A stretch of DNA of 21,982 nt from Clostridia bacterium (lineage in GTDB: Bacteria; Bacillota; UBA994; PWPR01), in contig PWPR01000023.1 of the NCBI GenBank assembly GCA_003557085.1, positions 1-21,982 on the forward strand. The letters are read 5' to 3'. Positions 1 through 7,687 of the stretch are shown in pieces. The position numbers and the translations under genes are program-made. The notes below the pieces were generated by a model that was not told the DNA's origin, ran no database searches, and saw nothing but the letters and a program-made list of their open reading frames with translations. Position 1 is the first letter of the stretch; the number at the start of each line of letters is the position of its first letter.

Positions 1-208
1 CTGTAGTCGTAATTTCGCTTTTTTTCTTGTCATCAATTAGTTGGATATTAATTTTTGTAGTGTTTTCAAAAACACTTTGATGTATTTCAGAATTAGCAAA
101 CCTAGTTAAACCTTCCACAAGCCCATTGATTAGAACCCTGGAGTCATAGTCCCTAGTTTTTTTGAGTACCGAGTCAATTATCTTATAATAATCAATTCTA
201 GTTAACAT
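1..208 (-). CDS. PmbA/TldE-like metalloprotease-family subunit, N-terminal part (runs off left edge)
   Basis: The reverse strand from an ATG at 208 stays open to the window edge (69 codons) and reads MLTRIDYYKIIDSV, then EGLTRFANSEIHQSV, then a stretch ending IQLIDDKKKSEITTT. The EGLTRFANSEIHQ segment is the N-terminal signature of the PmbA/TldE family, whose members pair with TldD to form a heteromeric protease that degrades unfolded or small peptides and matures some modified peptides. A ribosome binding site (AGGTAGGTG) lies 6 bases before the ATG, inside the upstream tldD gene. The ATG overlaps the tldD stop by 11 bases, so the two are translationally coupled in one operon. In this family the TldE/PmbA partner generally lacks the HExxxH site; that region is outside the window. 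The C-terminal part cannot be judged. Confidence 0.85.
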   Translation of the reverse strand, partial: MLTRIDYYKIIDSVLKKTRDYDSRVLINGLVEGLTRFANSEIHQSVFENTTKINIQLIDDKKKSEITTT

Positions 209-1643
209 TGCCAACACCTACCTTCACCTGTCTAAATCTTGCTGGAGCACAACCATGGCCAACATGCATGACTTGACCAGGTTCTCCTTTGCCACAGTTG
301 GGTGTTCCAAACATAACATAATAATCTTTGTTAGCTACCCCATCACAACTTTTCCAAAACTCTGGTGTTATACCTGAGTAAATAGGGTTTTTAAATATCT
401 TTCCGGTAAGTTTTCCATTCTTAATTTCATAAGCTATTTCTGTAGCGAATTGAAAGTTCAATCTTTTATCGTCAATGCTCCAACTTTTATTTGTTTCTAA
501 TAGTAATCCATTTTCTATGTCTGAAATTAACTCATCAAGAGTAAAGTCTCCAGGTAAAAGATTTATATTTGTCATTCTAACAATTGGAATTCTATTCCAA
601 CCAGAGGACCTAGCAGTTCCATTAGAGCTTTGGCTTATTGCTGGTGCTGTATCTCTAGAAGAAGTAAAGCCTTTAAAAACACCTTTAGTAATGAGTGGAG
701 TTTTTTGAGCTTTTACTCCTTCATCGTCATAACCATAGGTACCTAATCCTCTAGGTGAAGTAGCATCAGCAACTATATTGACATGCTCTGAACCATATTG
801 GAAATTATCAACCATTTCCGGTGATAAGAAACTGGTTCCTGCATATCCCGCTTCATAGCCAAGGACTCTATCAAGCTCTGTTGGATGTCCTACACTTTCA
901 TGTATTTGTAAGAATAGTTGAGTACCATCAATAACCAAATCATAAAATCCACTTTGACATTCTTCTGCATTGAGTAAGTCTTTTGCCTCATGAGCAATTT
1001 TTGGTGCGTTATTGACAAAGTCTAGTTCTTTAATATACTCGTATCCAGCAGTATGGTAATTTCCTCTTGCTGAATTAGGATATGATCTTACTTGCATATC
1101 ACTTTGACTCGCAGCAGCAGCTTGGATTCCACCTCCAGAAATGACTATAGTCTGCCTAATAAAAGAGCCATCTGTATCTGCAAACACCTTATTTTCTTTT
1201 GAAAATCTTAAGAATCCAGAAGTCTTCGCAAGCTCTGTTTTTGCACGCATAGCTTTCTCAGCTGCTAATAGTAAATCAATCTTATCTCTTTTATCAACCT
1301 CAAAAGGGTCTTCTTTAAATGCTGAAGAGTAGTTATCAACAACTGCTTCTTTTTCTGATAATTTAACAGGATTCTTTAGAGTCATCGCAGATGCTTTAGC
1401 TATTTCAATCGCTTTATCGGCAACCCATTCCATATTCTCAAAGTCCTGTGAGCTAGCAAATCCCAATGCTCCTTGATAATATACTCTAATTCCATAGCCT
1501 ATAGACCTATCAGTTAAAAGCTTCATTACGTTTAGATTTTCAGTGATAATTTCTTCTACAATCATATCTGACATTCTTACATCAGCGTAATCTACGTCTT
1601 GCGCTTTCAAATACTCCAGTATTTTGTCTAATTTTTTTTGCAT
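198..1643 (-). CDS. tldD: TldD-family zinc metalloprotease subunit
   Basis: 481 residues, the usual length for TldD. The metalloprotease motif HExxxH is present as HESVGHPTELD (H248, E249, H253), and the conserved C-terminal Cys occurs in VGHGCAPARF (C465). TldD carries the metal and, with its PmbA/TldE partner, forms a barrel-like protease acting on flexible or unfolded peptides in the cytoplasm. No signal peptide or membrane segment is visible. The start is well set: AAGGAGG sits 7 bases before the ATG at 1643. The partner gene begins inside the last codons of this one, so both are expected to be made together. A TATAAT-like box in the 120-base gap upstream (about 1692-1697) may be its own promoter, and the preceding operon appears to end in a hairpin just before it. 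Which peptide it acts on cannot be told from the neighbours; no bacteriocin or RiPP precursor is visible nearby. Confidence 0.93.
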   Translation of the reverse strand: MQKKLDKILEYLKAQDVDYADVRMSDMIVEEIITENLNVMKLLTDRSIGYGIRVYYQGALGFASSQDFENMEWVADKAIEIAKASAMTLKNPVKLSEKEAVVDNYSSAFKEDPFEVDKRDKIDLLLAAEKAMRAKTELAKTSGFLRFSKENKVFADTDGSFIRQTIVISGGGIQAAAASQSDMQVRSYPNSARGNYHTAGYEYIKELDFVNNAPKIAHEAKDLLNAEECQSGFYDLVIDGTQLFLQIHESVGHPTELDRVLGYEAGYAGTSFLSPEMVDNFQYGSEHVNIVADATSPRGLGTYGYDDEGVKAQKTPLITKGVFKGFTSSRDTAPAISQSSNGTARSSGWNRIPIVRMTNINLLPGDFTLDELISDIENGLLLETNKSWSIDDKRLNFQFATEIAYEIKNGKLTGKIFKNPIYSGITPEFWKSCDGVANKDYYVMFGTPNCGKGEPGQVMHVGHGCAPARFRQVKVGVGNVN

Positions 1644-1736
1644 GGCCTAACCTCCTTAATTATTTCGGGTTTCTTTACTATTTACTACTTTAATTATACA
1701 TCAAACTAAAGCATGTTGCATATATCTCTTTTATTA

Positions 1737-1767
1737 AAGTAAAAAGCTTGGCAAAAACCAAGCTTTT
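1737..1767 (-). terminator. Rho-independent terminator of the asnS-cyclase operon
   Basis: A perfect 10-bp stem (AAAAGCTTGG, loop of 6, CCAAGCTTTT; 1742-1767) begins at the stop codon of the cyclase-family gene. Read on the minus strand it ends in a short T-rich tract (TTTTTACTTT). It separates the asnS operon from tldD. Confidence 0.75.
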
Positions 1768-2398
1768 AGTCGAAATATGCTACTGCCCTAACAGGTGAGC
1801 CTTCTCCATATTCAATTTTCAAAGGTAGCGCAATAAAAATAAAGTCTTTCCCCAAAAGTTTATCTAGGTTTTTTAAATTCTCTACAATCATTTTTTCATT
1901 ACCTAAGATTAAATGGTGATTAGAAAAGTCTAAGTTGCCATACTTATCAACATTGCCTGTATCAATGCCAATTCCTTTTATTGATGACTTTGCTATTTTT
2001 TTTGCTAAATTATCTGATAAAAAAGGGGCTTTAGTGAAATAACTATCTCTGCCCCAGAATTTATCGTGACCAGTGTAAAAAAGCAAGTAATCATATTCCA
2101 AATGTCTGTTAGTTACTGCATTGAAGAGAATTTCAGAGTCAATAATATAGTCCCTAGCGTCAATCACAGTTGCTTTACCAAGGCATTTACTTAACTTTAC
2201 ATTCTCTGCAAATACTTTCTTATCGCCTAAATGAGAAGGGCAATCAATATGTGTGCCTAAATGAGTATTTATTGCCATGCTTGTAACAAATATATTCATT
2301 TTAGCTAGTTTTGAGTTCAACTTAAATTTAGGAGACTCATCTCCCGGATAAACAGACATTTTGTTATGTAAGGCGTGACTTAAGTCTACTATTTTCAT
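1766..2398 (-). CDS. Cyclase-family (kynurenine-formamidase-like) metal hydrolase
   Basis: 210 residues from the ATG at 2398. The family signature HxGTHxDxPxH is intact: H46-LGT-H50-I-D52-C-P54-S-H56, which supplies metal ligands in kynurenine formamidase and related cyclases (Pfam PF04199). Further family features are the N-terminal DLSHAL and the internal YPGD. Members hydrolyse N-formyl or cyclic amide/imide bonds, including kynurenine formamidase, isatin hydrolase and cyclic imide enzymes. The substrate here is unknown. I chose the start two bases past the asnS stop (TAG-T-ATG) rather than the longer reading frame that begins inside asnS, because the conserved N-terminus MKIVDLSH starts there. 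There is no strong ribosome binding site, so translation is probably coupled to asnS. It therefore lies under the Asn T-box. No tryptophan or kynurenine gene is nearby, so a tryptophan role has no contextual support. Confidence 0.85.
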   Translation of the reverse strand: MKIVDLSHALHNKMSVYPGDESPKFKLNSKLAKMNIFVTSMAINTHLGTHIDCPSHLGDKKVFAENVKLSKCLGKATVIDARDYIIDSEILFNAVTNRHLEYDYLLFYTGHDKFWGRDSYFTKAPFLSDNLAKKIAKSSIKGIGIDTGNVDKYGNLDFSNHHLILGNEKMIVENLKNLDKLLGKDFIFIALPLKIEYGEGSPVRAVAYFD

Positions 2399-2399
2399 A

Positions 2400-3794
2400 C
2401 TAAAACTCTGCTGAGTTTGGAGTTCTTGGGAATGGAATAACATCTCTAATATTGCTTATTCCTGTAAGGTACATCAGAGCTCTTTCAAATCCAAGACCAT
2501 ACCCAGCATGTCTTGTACTACCATAGCGTCTTAGATCTAAATACCATTCATAATCCTCAATGTCTAGATCCATTTCTTCTATTCTTCTTTCAAGAACCTC
2601 TAACCTGTTTTCTCTTTCACTTCCACCAATAATCTCCCCAATACCAGGGACTAAAAGATCCATAGCAGCAACAGTCTTATTGTCATCATTAAGTCTCATA
2701 TAAAAAGCTTTAATCTCTTTAGGGTAGTTAATAACGAATACTGGCTTTTTATATACCTTCTCTGTAATATATCTTTCATGCTCTGATTGCAAGTCTGCTC
2801 CCCAGTAAACAGGAAATTCAAACTTAACATCAGCTTCCTTGAGAATATCTATTGCTTCTGTATAGGTAATGCACCCAAAATCTGAATTAACAATGTTTTC
2901 AAGTTTCTTAATCAACCCTTTTTCTATGAACTTATCGAAAAATTCCATTTCTTCTGGACAGTTTTCTAGCACATAGCTGATTAAAAATTTAAACATATTT
3001 TCGCCAACACGCATGTTATCTTCTAAGTTTGCAAAAGCCATCTCTGGTTCTATCATCCAAAACTCTGAGGCATGTCTAGAAGTATGAGAATTTTCAGATC
3101 TAAAAGTAGGACCAAAAGTATATACATCTCTTAATGATTGCGCAAATCCTTCTACATTAAGTTGTCCACTTACAGTTAAGAAAGTCTCTTTCCCAAAGAA
3201 GTCTTTTGTAAAATCTACCTTATTATTTTCATCTCTTGGTATATTATCATAGTCAAGAGTGGTTACTCTAAACATTTCTCCTGCACCCTCACAGTCACTT
3301 CCAGTAATAATTGGAGTGTGAACATAAACAAAATTGTTTTCATTGAAAAATTTATGTAGTGCATAAGCAGCTACAGATCTTACTCTAAATACAGCAGAAA
3401 ATGTATTGGTTCTTGGTCTTAAGTGCGCTATTGTTCTTAAAAACTCAAAAGAGTGTCTCTTCTTTTGAAGAGGGTACTCTGGAGAAGATTCTCCTTCTAT
3501 GATTATCTTTGTTGCTTTAATTTCAAAAGGTTGCTTAGCATTTGGAGTTAGCACGAACTGCCCTTCTATCACCAATGCACTGCTAATATTTAGCTTTGAT
3601 ACTTCAACAAAGTTTTCAAGGTCACTATCATAAACAATCTGCAGATTTTTGAAAAAACTTCCATCGTTTAGCTCTATAAAGCCAAAGTTTTTTGAAGGAC
3701 GATTGCTTCTAATCCACCCTGTTATAGTAATTTGCTTGTCAGTAAACTCATCTGTATTTCGATACAGTTCTTTGATAGTAGTTGCGCTATGCAT
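2400..3794 (-). CDS. asnS: Asparaginyl-tRNA synthetase
   Basis: 464 residues, the standard AsnRS length. Class II synthetase: an N-terminal OB-fold anticodon-binding domain (about 1-120, with ITGWIRSNRPSKNFGFIEL), motif 2 around FRSENSHTSRHASEFWMIEP, and motif 3 around GYGLGFERALMYLTG near the C-terminus. It charges tRNA-Asn with asparagine in the cytoplasm. AsnRS and AspRS share this fold; the call is AsnRS because of the absence of an AspRS insertion domain, the NSHTSRHASEFW motif 2, and an upstream T-box whose specifier reads AAC (Asn). The start is supported by AAAGGAGG 7 bases before the ATG. A cyclase-family gene follows with one base between stop and start. Having AsnRS implies direct charging of tRNA-Asn, so the cell needs free asparagine; an asparaginase gene lies about 1.3 kb away on the other strand. 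Confidence 0.97.
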   Translation of the reverse strand: MHSATTIKELYRNTDEFTDKQITITGWIRSNRPSKNFGFIELNDGSFFKNLQIVYDSDLENFVEVSKLNISSALVIEGQFVLTPNAKQPFEIKATKIIIEGESSPEYPLQKKRHSFEFLRTIAHLRPRTNTFSAVFRVRSVAAYALHKFFNENNFVYVHTPIITGSDCEGAGEMFRVTTLDYDNIPRDENNKVDFTKDFFGKETFLTVSGQLNVEGFAQSLRDVYTFGPTFRSENSHTSRHASEFWMIEPEMAFANLEDNMRVGENMFKFLISYVLENCPEEMEFFDKFIEKGLIKKLENIVNSDFGCITYTEAIDILKEADVKFEFPVYWGADLQSEHERYITEKVYKKPVFVINYPKEIKAFYMRLNDDNKTVAAMDLLVPGIGEIIGGSERENRLEVLERRIEEMDLDIEDYEWYLDLRRYGSTRHAGYGLGFERALMYLTGISNIRDVIPFPRTPNSAEF

Positions 3795-3809
3795 GCTTAT
3801 TCCTCCTTT

Positions 3810-4059
3810 AAAAATATAAAATCTTTCAATCCTGTAAAGGACGAAAGATAATCTCCCGCGGTACCACCTAATTTGTCATAATGACCACTCAATACGATAA
3901 TGGTGTATTACCATTCAGTTCTACTCTCCAAAACTTTGGATTTCTTCTGAAACCTCTGAGGTGTTTTTCAATTAAGTATGCTTGTTAAGTTTCCACCATC
4001 CTTAACTCTCTAAAAAGCTCTACTAAACTTACTCTCCTCATCTCAGGCTATATGAGATT
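3810..4059 (-). promoter_or_regulatory. T-box riboswitch leader, specifier AAC (Asn), controlling asnS
   Basis: The reverse strand carries the invariant T-box sequence AGGTGGTACCGCG at 3869-3857. A terminator stem follows (ATCTTTC...GAAAGAT with inner TCCT/AGGA, 3849-3821), then TTTATATTTTT. Stem I contains the usual GATGAGGAGAGTAAG segment near its base, an apical GGATGGTGGAAAC loop, and a specifier loop in its 3' strand, TTGAAAAACACCTCA, in which AAC (3965-3963) is followed by the expected purine. TGAGG on the 5' side pairs with CCTCA just after it. AAC is an Asn codon and matches the downstream asnS. The established mechanism is that uncharged tRNA-Asn binds both specifier and T-box, stabilises the antiterminator and allows read-through. 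This fills most of the 424-base non-coding stretch 3795-4218. Confidence 0.95.
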
Positions 4060-4065
4060 GTCAAG

Positions 4066-4094
4066 ATTATATTATAAATAAAGGACTTATGCAA
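4066..4094 (-). promoter_or_regulatory. Promoter of the asnS T-box transcript
   Basis: On the minus strand, TTGCAT (4094-4089) and TATAAT (4071-4066) are separated by exactly 17 bases. Transcription would start near 4059, just before the base of T-box stem I. An overlapping TTGACA at 4065-4060 has no good -10 partner. Confidence 0.7.
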
Positions 4095-4099
4095 TAAAA

Positions 4100-4154
4100 A
4101 TTGAACTTTGTAAATGAGAGATAGCTACTATTGAACTTTCATAAACTGAAGATA
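4100..4154. repeat. Imperfect direct repeat, two copies 30 bases apart
   Basis: ATTGAACTTT followed by TAAA, GA and GATA occurs at 4100-4123 and again at 4130-4154 with a few changes and one extra base. The repeat lies between the end of the prepilin peptidase gene and the asnS promoter. It may be a small duplication or a binding site; no protein can be named. The remaining bases to 4218 show no gene or terminator. Confidence 0.6.
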
Positions 4155-4218
4155 ATATCATTTAGAAGAGACTATTAATCCCATAATAAGCAATTATGAC
4201 TAAAAAGTTATCAATAAA

Positions 4219-4962
4219 TTATTGTAATCCATAAAAGGCTAAGAAGAAGTAATCAAAAAAGAGCATTAATAAAGCGCTAAGAGTTAAGAATGGCCCAAAA
4301 GGCACTTTTTCCTTGCGGGAGCGTTTTCTCAAAAGTAGGACAATGATACTAAAGACACCACCAATTATAAAAGAGAGCATAAGAGTTACAAATGTTCTAG
4401 AGATACCAAAATACATTCCAAACATGGCAGCTAACATAGCATCACCACCACCCATGGCTCCAAAGAAAACAAAAATAGCTAGTGAAAAAAATCCTATGAT
4501 TAAGCCAAGTACATAAGTTGGTAATTGTCCTATATTAAAAAATAGATGCCAAGAGAAGAAGAATGCTATTCCAAAAATAGTTAAAGAGTGTGGGATAATC
4601 ATATGGTCTAAATCAATAAAGGTTATTATAATTAATAGTGATATAAAAACTAAAGACCTAATTAGCTCAAAACTTAAATCAAAGTATACAAAACTAGCTA
4701 AAAATAAAAGCCCAGTTAATAGCTCGATTAATGGGTATCTTATGCTAATTTTTATAGAGCAATATCTACATTTTCCTCTTAAGGCTAAATAGCTAAAAAT
4801 GGGAATAAGATCTAAGGCGCTAAGTTTTGTTTCACATTTTGGACAATAGGACCTTCCATTTATGAAGCGCTCATTTTTAGGGATCCTATAAATCAACACA
4901 TTAAAAAAAGAACCCAAACATATTCCCAAAATAAAAAATAAAGATGCATAGTAAATAGTCAT
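4219..4962 (-). CDS. Prepilin peptidase (type IV leader peptidase, A24 family, PilD/ComC-like)
   Basis: 247 residues with about seven to eight hydrophobic segments. An N-terminal cytoplasmic loop holds two CxxC pairs (C40/C43 and C65/C68), typical of bifunctional prepilin peptidase/N-methyltransferases. The two catalytic aspartates of the A24 family are visible: D117 in TFIDLDH and D174 in the GxGD-type motif GGGDAM. It cleaves the short leader of type IV prepilins or pseudopilins at the inner face of the membrane and may methylate the new N-terminus. AGGAAAAAG precedes the ATG at 4962. No pilin, PilB/PilC or ComG gene occurs in the window, so its substrates lie elsewhere. It diverges from the asparaginase gene across a 150-base spacer that holds only AT-rich promoter-like sequence. 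Confidence 0.92.
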   Translation of the reverse strand: MTIYYASLFFILGICLGSFFNVLIYRIPKNERFINGRSYCPKCETKLSALDLIPIFSYLALRGKCRYCSIKISIRYPLIELLTGLLFLASFVYFDLSFELIRSLVFISLLIIITFIDLDHMIIPHSLTIFGIAFFFSWHLFFNIGQLPTYVLGLIIGFFSLAIFVFFGAMGGGDAMLAAMFGMYFGISRTFVTLMLSFIIGGVFSIIVLLLRKRSRKEKVPFGPFLTLSALLMLFFDYFFLAFYGLQ

Positions 4963-5112
4963 TTCTTTTTCCTCATCACCAATTTTTTTGCTAGTTAAAA
5001 TATATCATAGCTAAAAGAAACTTTATAGGAAAAAAGGTATAAGGGTGTAATAAGTTAAGAAAGTTTATTGATAATATGATAAGATAGTTAATAAGAATGG
5101 AAGGTGCAAGAT

Positions 5113-6102
5113 ATGTCTAAAATAGCCATTATATTCACTGGCGGTACGATAGCCATGGAGAAAAATAAAGAGAACGGTTTAGCAAGGCCTGCCTTATCAG
5201 GAAAAGCTATAATTGAGAAGATATCTGGGAAGATAAATCATAAAGAGATTGAAATTCATGATTTTGGCAATTATCCAAGCCCACATATTGGCTTTAGTGA
5301 AATGTTTTCCTTATATAATCTTGTAGATAAGATTTCTAAGAGGAAGGACATTAAAGGCATAGTTATAACACATGGTACGGACATCTTAGAAGAAACTGCA
5401 TACTTTCTAGATTGTATCTATGGTGGTGTTATGCCTATAGTAATGGTTGGCGCTATGAGAAATAGTTCGGAGATGCAATATGATGGCACGACAAATCTAA
5501 TTAATGCAATAGCTGTTGCTAGCTCTAATAAATCTAGAGGTTATGGGGTGTTAGTTGCAATGGCTGGAGAAATTCATGCTGCAAGAGATGTAACTAAAAC
5601 ACATACAAGTAAAATTGAAACGTTTAAAAGCAAAGATAAAGGCCTATTAGGTGTGATTGACCATAATGATGTTATTTTTTATAGAAACATAAAAAGAAGA
5701 TTGACTGTTAAACCAAAGAAGATCAATGCAAAAGTATCATTAATTAAACTAGTTGCAGGGATTAATGGTGATTTTGTTCAATACTCCATACGTAATAATT
5801 ATCAAGGTATTGTAATAGAAGCTTTTGGGAGAGGCAATATGCCCCCTCAGATAGCACAGAAGCTTAAAGAGGCATTGAAGCTAAACTTAGTAGTTGTAAT
5901 TTGCTCAAGATGCCCTGAGGGAAGGGTTTATCCTGATTATGGTTACTCTGGCGGGGCACATGAGCTGAAGCAAGCAGGAGCTATTTTAGCAGGAAGTATG
6001 TCTGGAGTTAAAGCTAGAATTAGGCTAACAACTGCTTTGAGCTCAGGGCTAGATAGACAAGCAATAGGTATGATGTTTTCTGAAGATGAAGGGTTAAATT
6101 AA
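5113..6102 (+). CDS. ansA: L-asparaginase (type I/II family, cytoplasmic)
   Basis: 329 residues, the usual length. The catalytic residues of bacterial asparaginases are present: T12 in FTGGTIAM, T89-D90 in ITHGTDILEET, and K162 in VTKTHTS. It hydrolyses asparagine to aspartate and ammonia. There is no signal peptide, so it should act in the cytoplasm and feed aspartate and ammonia to fermentation. I chose ATG at 5113 instead of the in-frame GTG at 5104, because GGAAGG lies 8 bases before the ATG and the family N-terminus begins at MSKIAIIFTGG. An unrecognised membrane protein gene follows after 16 bases and is probably co-transcribed. Some members also use glutamine or take part in Glu-tRNA amidation (GatD), but the short length and absence of a GatD N-terminal domain favour plain asparaginase. 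Confidence 0.93.
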   Translation: MSKIAIIFTGGTIAMEKNKENGLARPALSGKAIIEKISGKINHKEIEIHDFGNYPSPHIGFSEMFSLYNLVDKISKRKDIKGIVITHGTDILEETAYFLDCIYGGVMPIVMVGAMRNSSEMQYDGTTNLINAIAVASSNKSRGYGVLVAMAGEIHAARDVTKTHTSKIETFKSKDKGLLGVIDHNDVIFYRNIKRRLTVKPKKINAKVSLIKLVAGINGDFVQYSIRNNYQGIVIEAFGRGNMPPQIAQKLKEALKLNLVVVICSRCPEGRVYPDYGYSGGAHELKQAGAILAGSMSGVKARIRLTTALSSGLDRQAIGMMFSEDEGLN

Positions 6103-6118
6103 GATAGGAGTGTTCTGT

Positions 6119-7687
6119 ATGGATAAGATATTAAAAGCACTATTAGTTATATTTGTAATAGCTGGAAATGTAGTTGTTGTTTTGGCTATGAATGCAGGAC
6201 GGCTTGAAATGTATATAGGAATTGGAATAGTTGCCTTGTCTGCATTTTTCTTATTATCTATGTATTTGGATAGTAGAAAAGCAGATAGTGAGGATATAGA
6301 GCAGATAGAGGAAGACTTTAGTGAACAAGACAGCAAAGAAATCTTAGAATATTATAAGAAACAGATAGAAACTCTAGATGATGATAATGATACATTGGCT
6401 TTATCTAAAGAGGAGAAATCTCTTGAAGAGCTAAAGGAAGAGGCTGTTAAGATGGCAGTAAGTGATGAGCTAGTAGAGCCAAAAGAGGTTATTGAAGAGA
6501 TTTCAAATGATAAAGAGAGTGTTGTCAACGAATCAGAGATAGTAGAGGAATCTGAACTTGAAGAAAAGGAAATAAAAGTTGATGATAAAATAGTCGAAAA
6601 ATCCCTAGAAAGTGATGATCTAGAAGACGATTTTGCTGAAAAAGAAAAAGGCGAAGATTTGGCCAAAGAACTAGCGGAAGCAGAGATACAAGAAGATGAT
6701 TCTCAGCAAGACATTGACGAGACAAGGCCAAGCGGAAAAATACCAAAAAGCACTTTAGACTTTAGGCAAGAAGAACCGATTTCTAGAGAAACTTCACCTG
6801 AACGAGATGAACTAAAAGTAGATGATTCTAGTGAAACGGAATTGGAGATTGAAGAAGATGGTCTTGTAAAAGACACCCTTGAAACTCCAGAATACGATAG
6901 CAAAGAGCTAGATTATCAATTAGGAGAAGTTCCTAAACTTAAAGAGAAGCTGCAAGAAGTTGTTATTTCTTTACCAGAAGAGAGAAATGGCAAAAAAGTG
7001 AAATACTTTAGAAGAAAGACTGATGAAAACGGAGTTATTAGATACTATCGAATTAGAGAGCTTACAATTTTATTAAAAACTCAAGATGAGTATCAAGATA
7101 ATACTGAAGAGTTTGAAGAAGAAAACTACCAAACTATCGGATCAGAAGAAGATTTTTTTGTAGAAGAACAAGCAATTGCAAAGCCTGTGGTTAGCACAAA
7201 AATAGAAGAAATAGAAAGTATGGATGTTTCTATTATTGGAGAAGAGTTAGACAGTTTAAAATTTAAAGGTAGCAGCTATTATAAGTTAGATGAACTTGAT
7301 ATTTACGATGAAATCGAAAGAGTTAATGTAAAAGAGTTACCAAAAGAAATAATTGTTGATGAGAAGAGTTTGATGCAATTGCTATTATTAATGTTAAGAG
7401 AGTATGAAAATAAATTCTTTGTGGTTAAAGATGTTGCCTTATCAGATTTATTTATCTACAGTAATGAAGATAGTTTTGAAGATGAGTATGTGGATTTTAT
7501 CATCCAAGATGAAAAGGAATACCCTGTTATAGGAATTCAGTTATACAATTATTTAGACACTTTAAAAGATAAGATTTATATAGCCACAATTTTCAATAAA
7601 GCAAAGTTGCCGCTCTTAGCCTTCCATGAAGAGTCTCGCTATAAAGTAGCAGATATTAAATCTTTAATAGAAAACTTATTAAAATAA
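6119..7687 (+). CDS. Unrecognised membrane-anchored acidic protein with a DUF2726-like C-terminal region
   Basis: 522 residues from the ATG at 6119 (AGGAG 8 bases upstream; the in-frame GTG at 6110 is less likely). Two hydrophobic segments (about 5-24 and 29-48) suggest a hairpin in the membrane. A long Glu/Asp-rich, low-complexity region follows (about 52-275), probably disordered or partly coiled coil. A basic, aromatic patch lies at about 289-320 (KKVKYFRRK...RYYRIREL), then another acidic stretch, then a compact C-terminal region (about 416-522). The C-terminus has the pattern FFVVKDVALSDLF, YVDFII (D459), PVIGIQLYNYLD (Q474), LPLLAF, then a final helix. This recalls DUF2726, a nuclease-like fold related to PD-(D/E)XK, but the usual acidic residue before the core lysine position is Gln here, so activity is doubtful. 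The likely role is unknown. It is co-directional with asparaginase, and its stop overlaps the convergent SRAP gene by 9 bases. Confidence 0.85.
   Translation: MDKILKALLVIFVIAGNVVVVLAMNAGRLEMYIGIGIVALSAFFLLSMYLDSRKADSEDIEQIEEDFSEQDSKEILEYYKKQIETLDDDNDTLALSKEEKSLEELKEEAVKMAVSDELVEPKEVIEEISNDKESVVNESEIVEESELEEKEIKVDDKIVEKSLESDDLEDDFAEKEKGEDLAKELAEAEIQEDDSQQDIDETRPSGKIPKSTLDFRQEEPISRETSPERDELKVDDSSETELEIEEDGLVKDTLETPEYDSKELDYQLGEVPKLKEKLQEVVISLPEERNGKKVKYFRRKTDENGVIRYYRIRELTILLKTQDEYQDNTEEFEEENYQTIGSEEDFFVEEQAIAKPVVSTKIEEIESMDVSIIGEELDSLKFKGSSYYKLDELDIYDEIERVNVKELPKEIIVDEKSLMQLLLLMLREYENKFFVVKDVALSDLFIYSNEDSFEDEYVDFIIQDEKEYPVIGIQLYNYLDTLKDKIYIATIFNKAKLPLLAFHEESRYKVADIKSLIENLLK

Noticed and set aside
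2399..2443. Upstream start for the cyclase-family gene inside asnS
   Set aside because: The conserved family N-terminus MKIVDLSH begins at 2398, and the extra residues only repeat asnS sequence in another frame.
5104..5112. GTG start for asparaginase (MQD extension)
   Set aside because: GGAAGG is 8 bases before the ATG at 5113, and the GTG would overlap that site.
4963..5112. Clear promoters for the divergent prepilin peptidase and asparaginase genes
   Set aside because: Several AT-rich -10-like boxes exist (for example TATGAT at 5075-5080), but none has a convincing -35 at the right distance.
6352..6903. Ser-rich open frames antisense to the acidic protein gene
   Set aside because: GAA/GAT-rich codons read backwards give TTC/TCT/TCA (Phe/Ser) without stops. 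There is no ribosome binding site or recognisable protein, so these are mirror frames.
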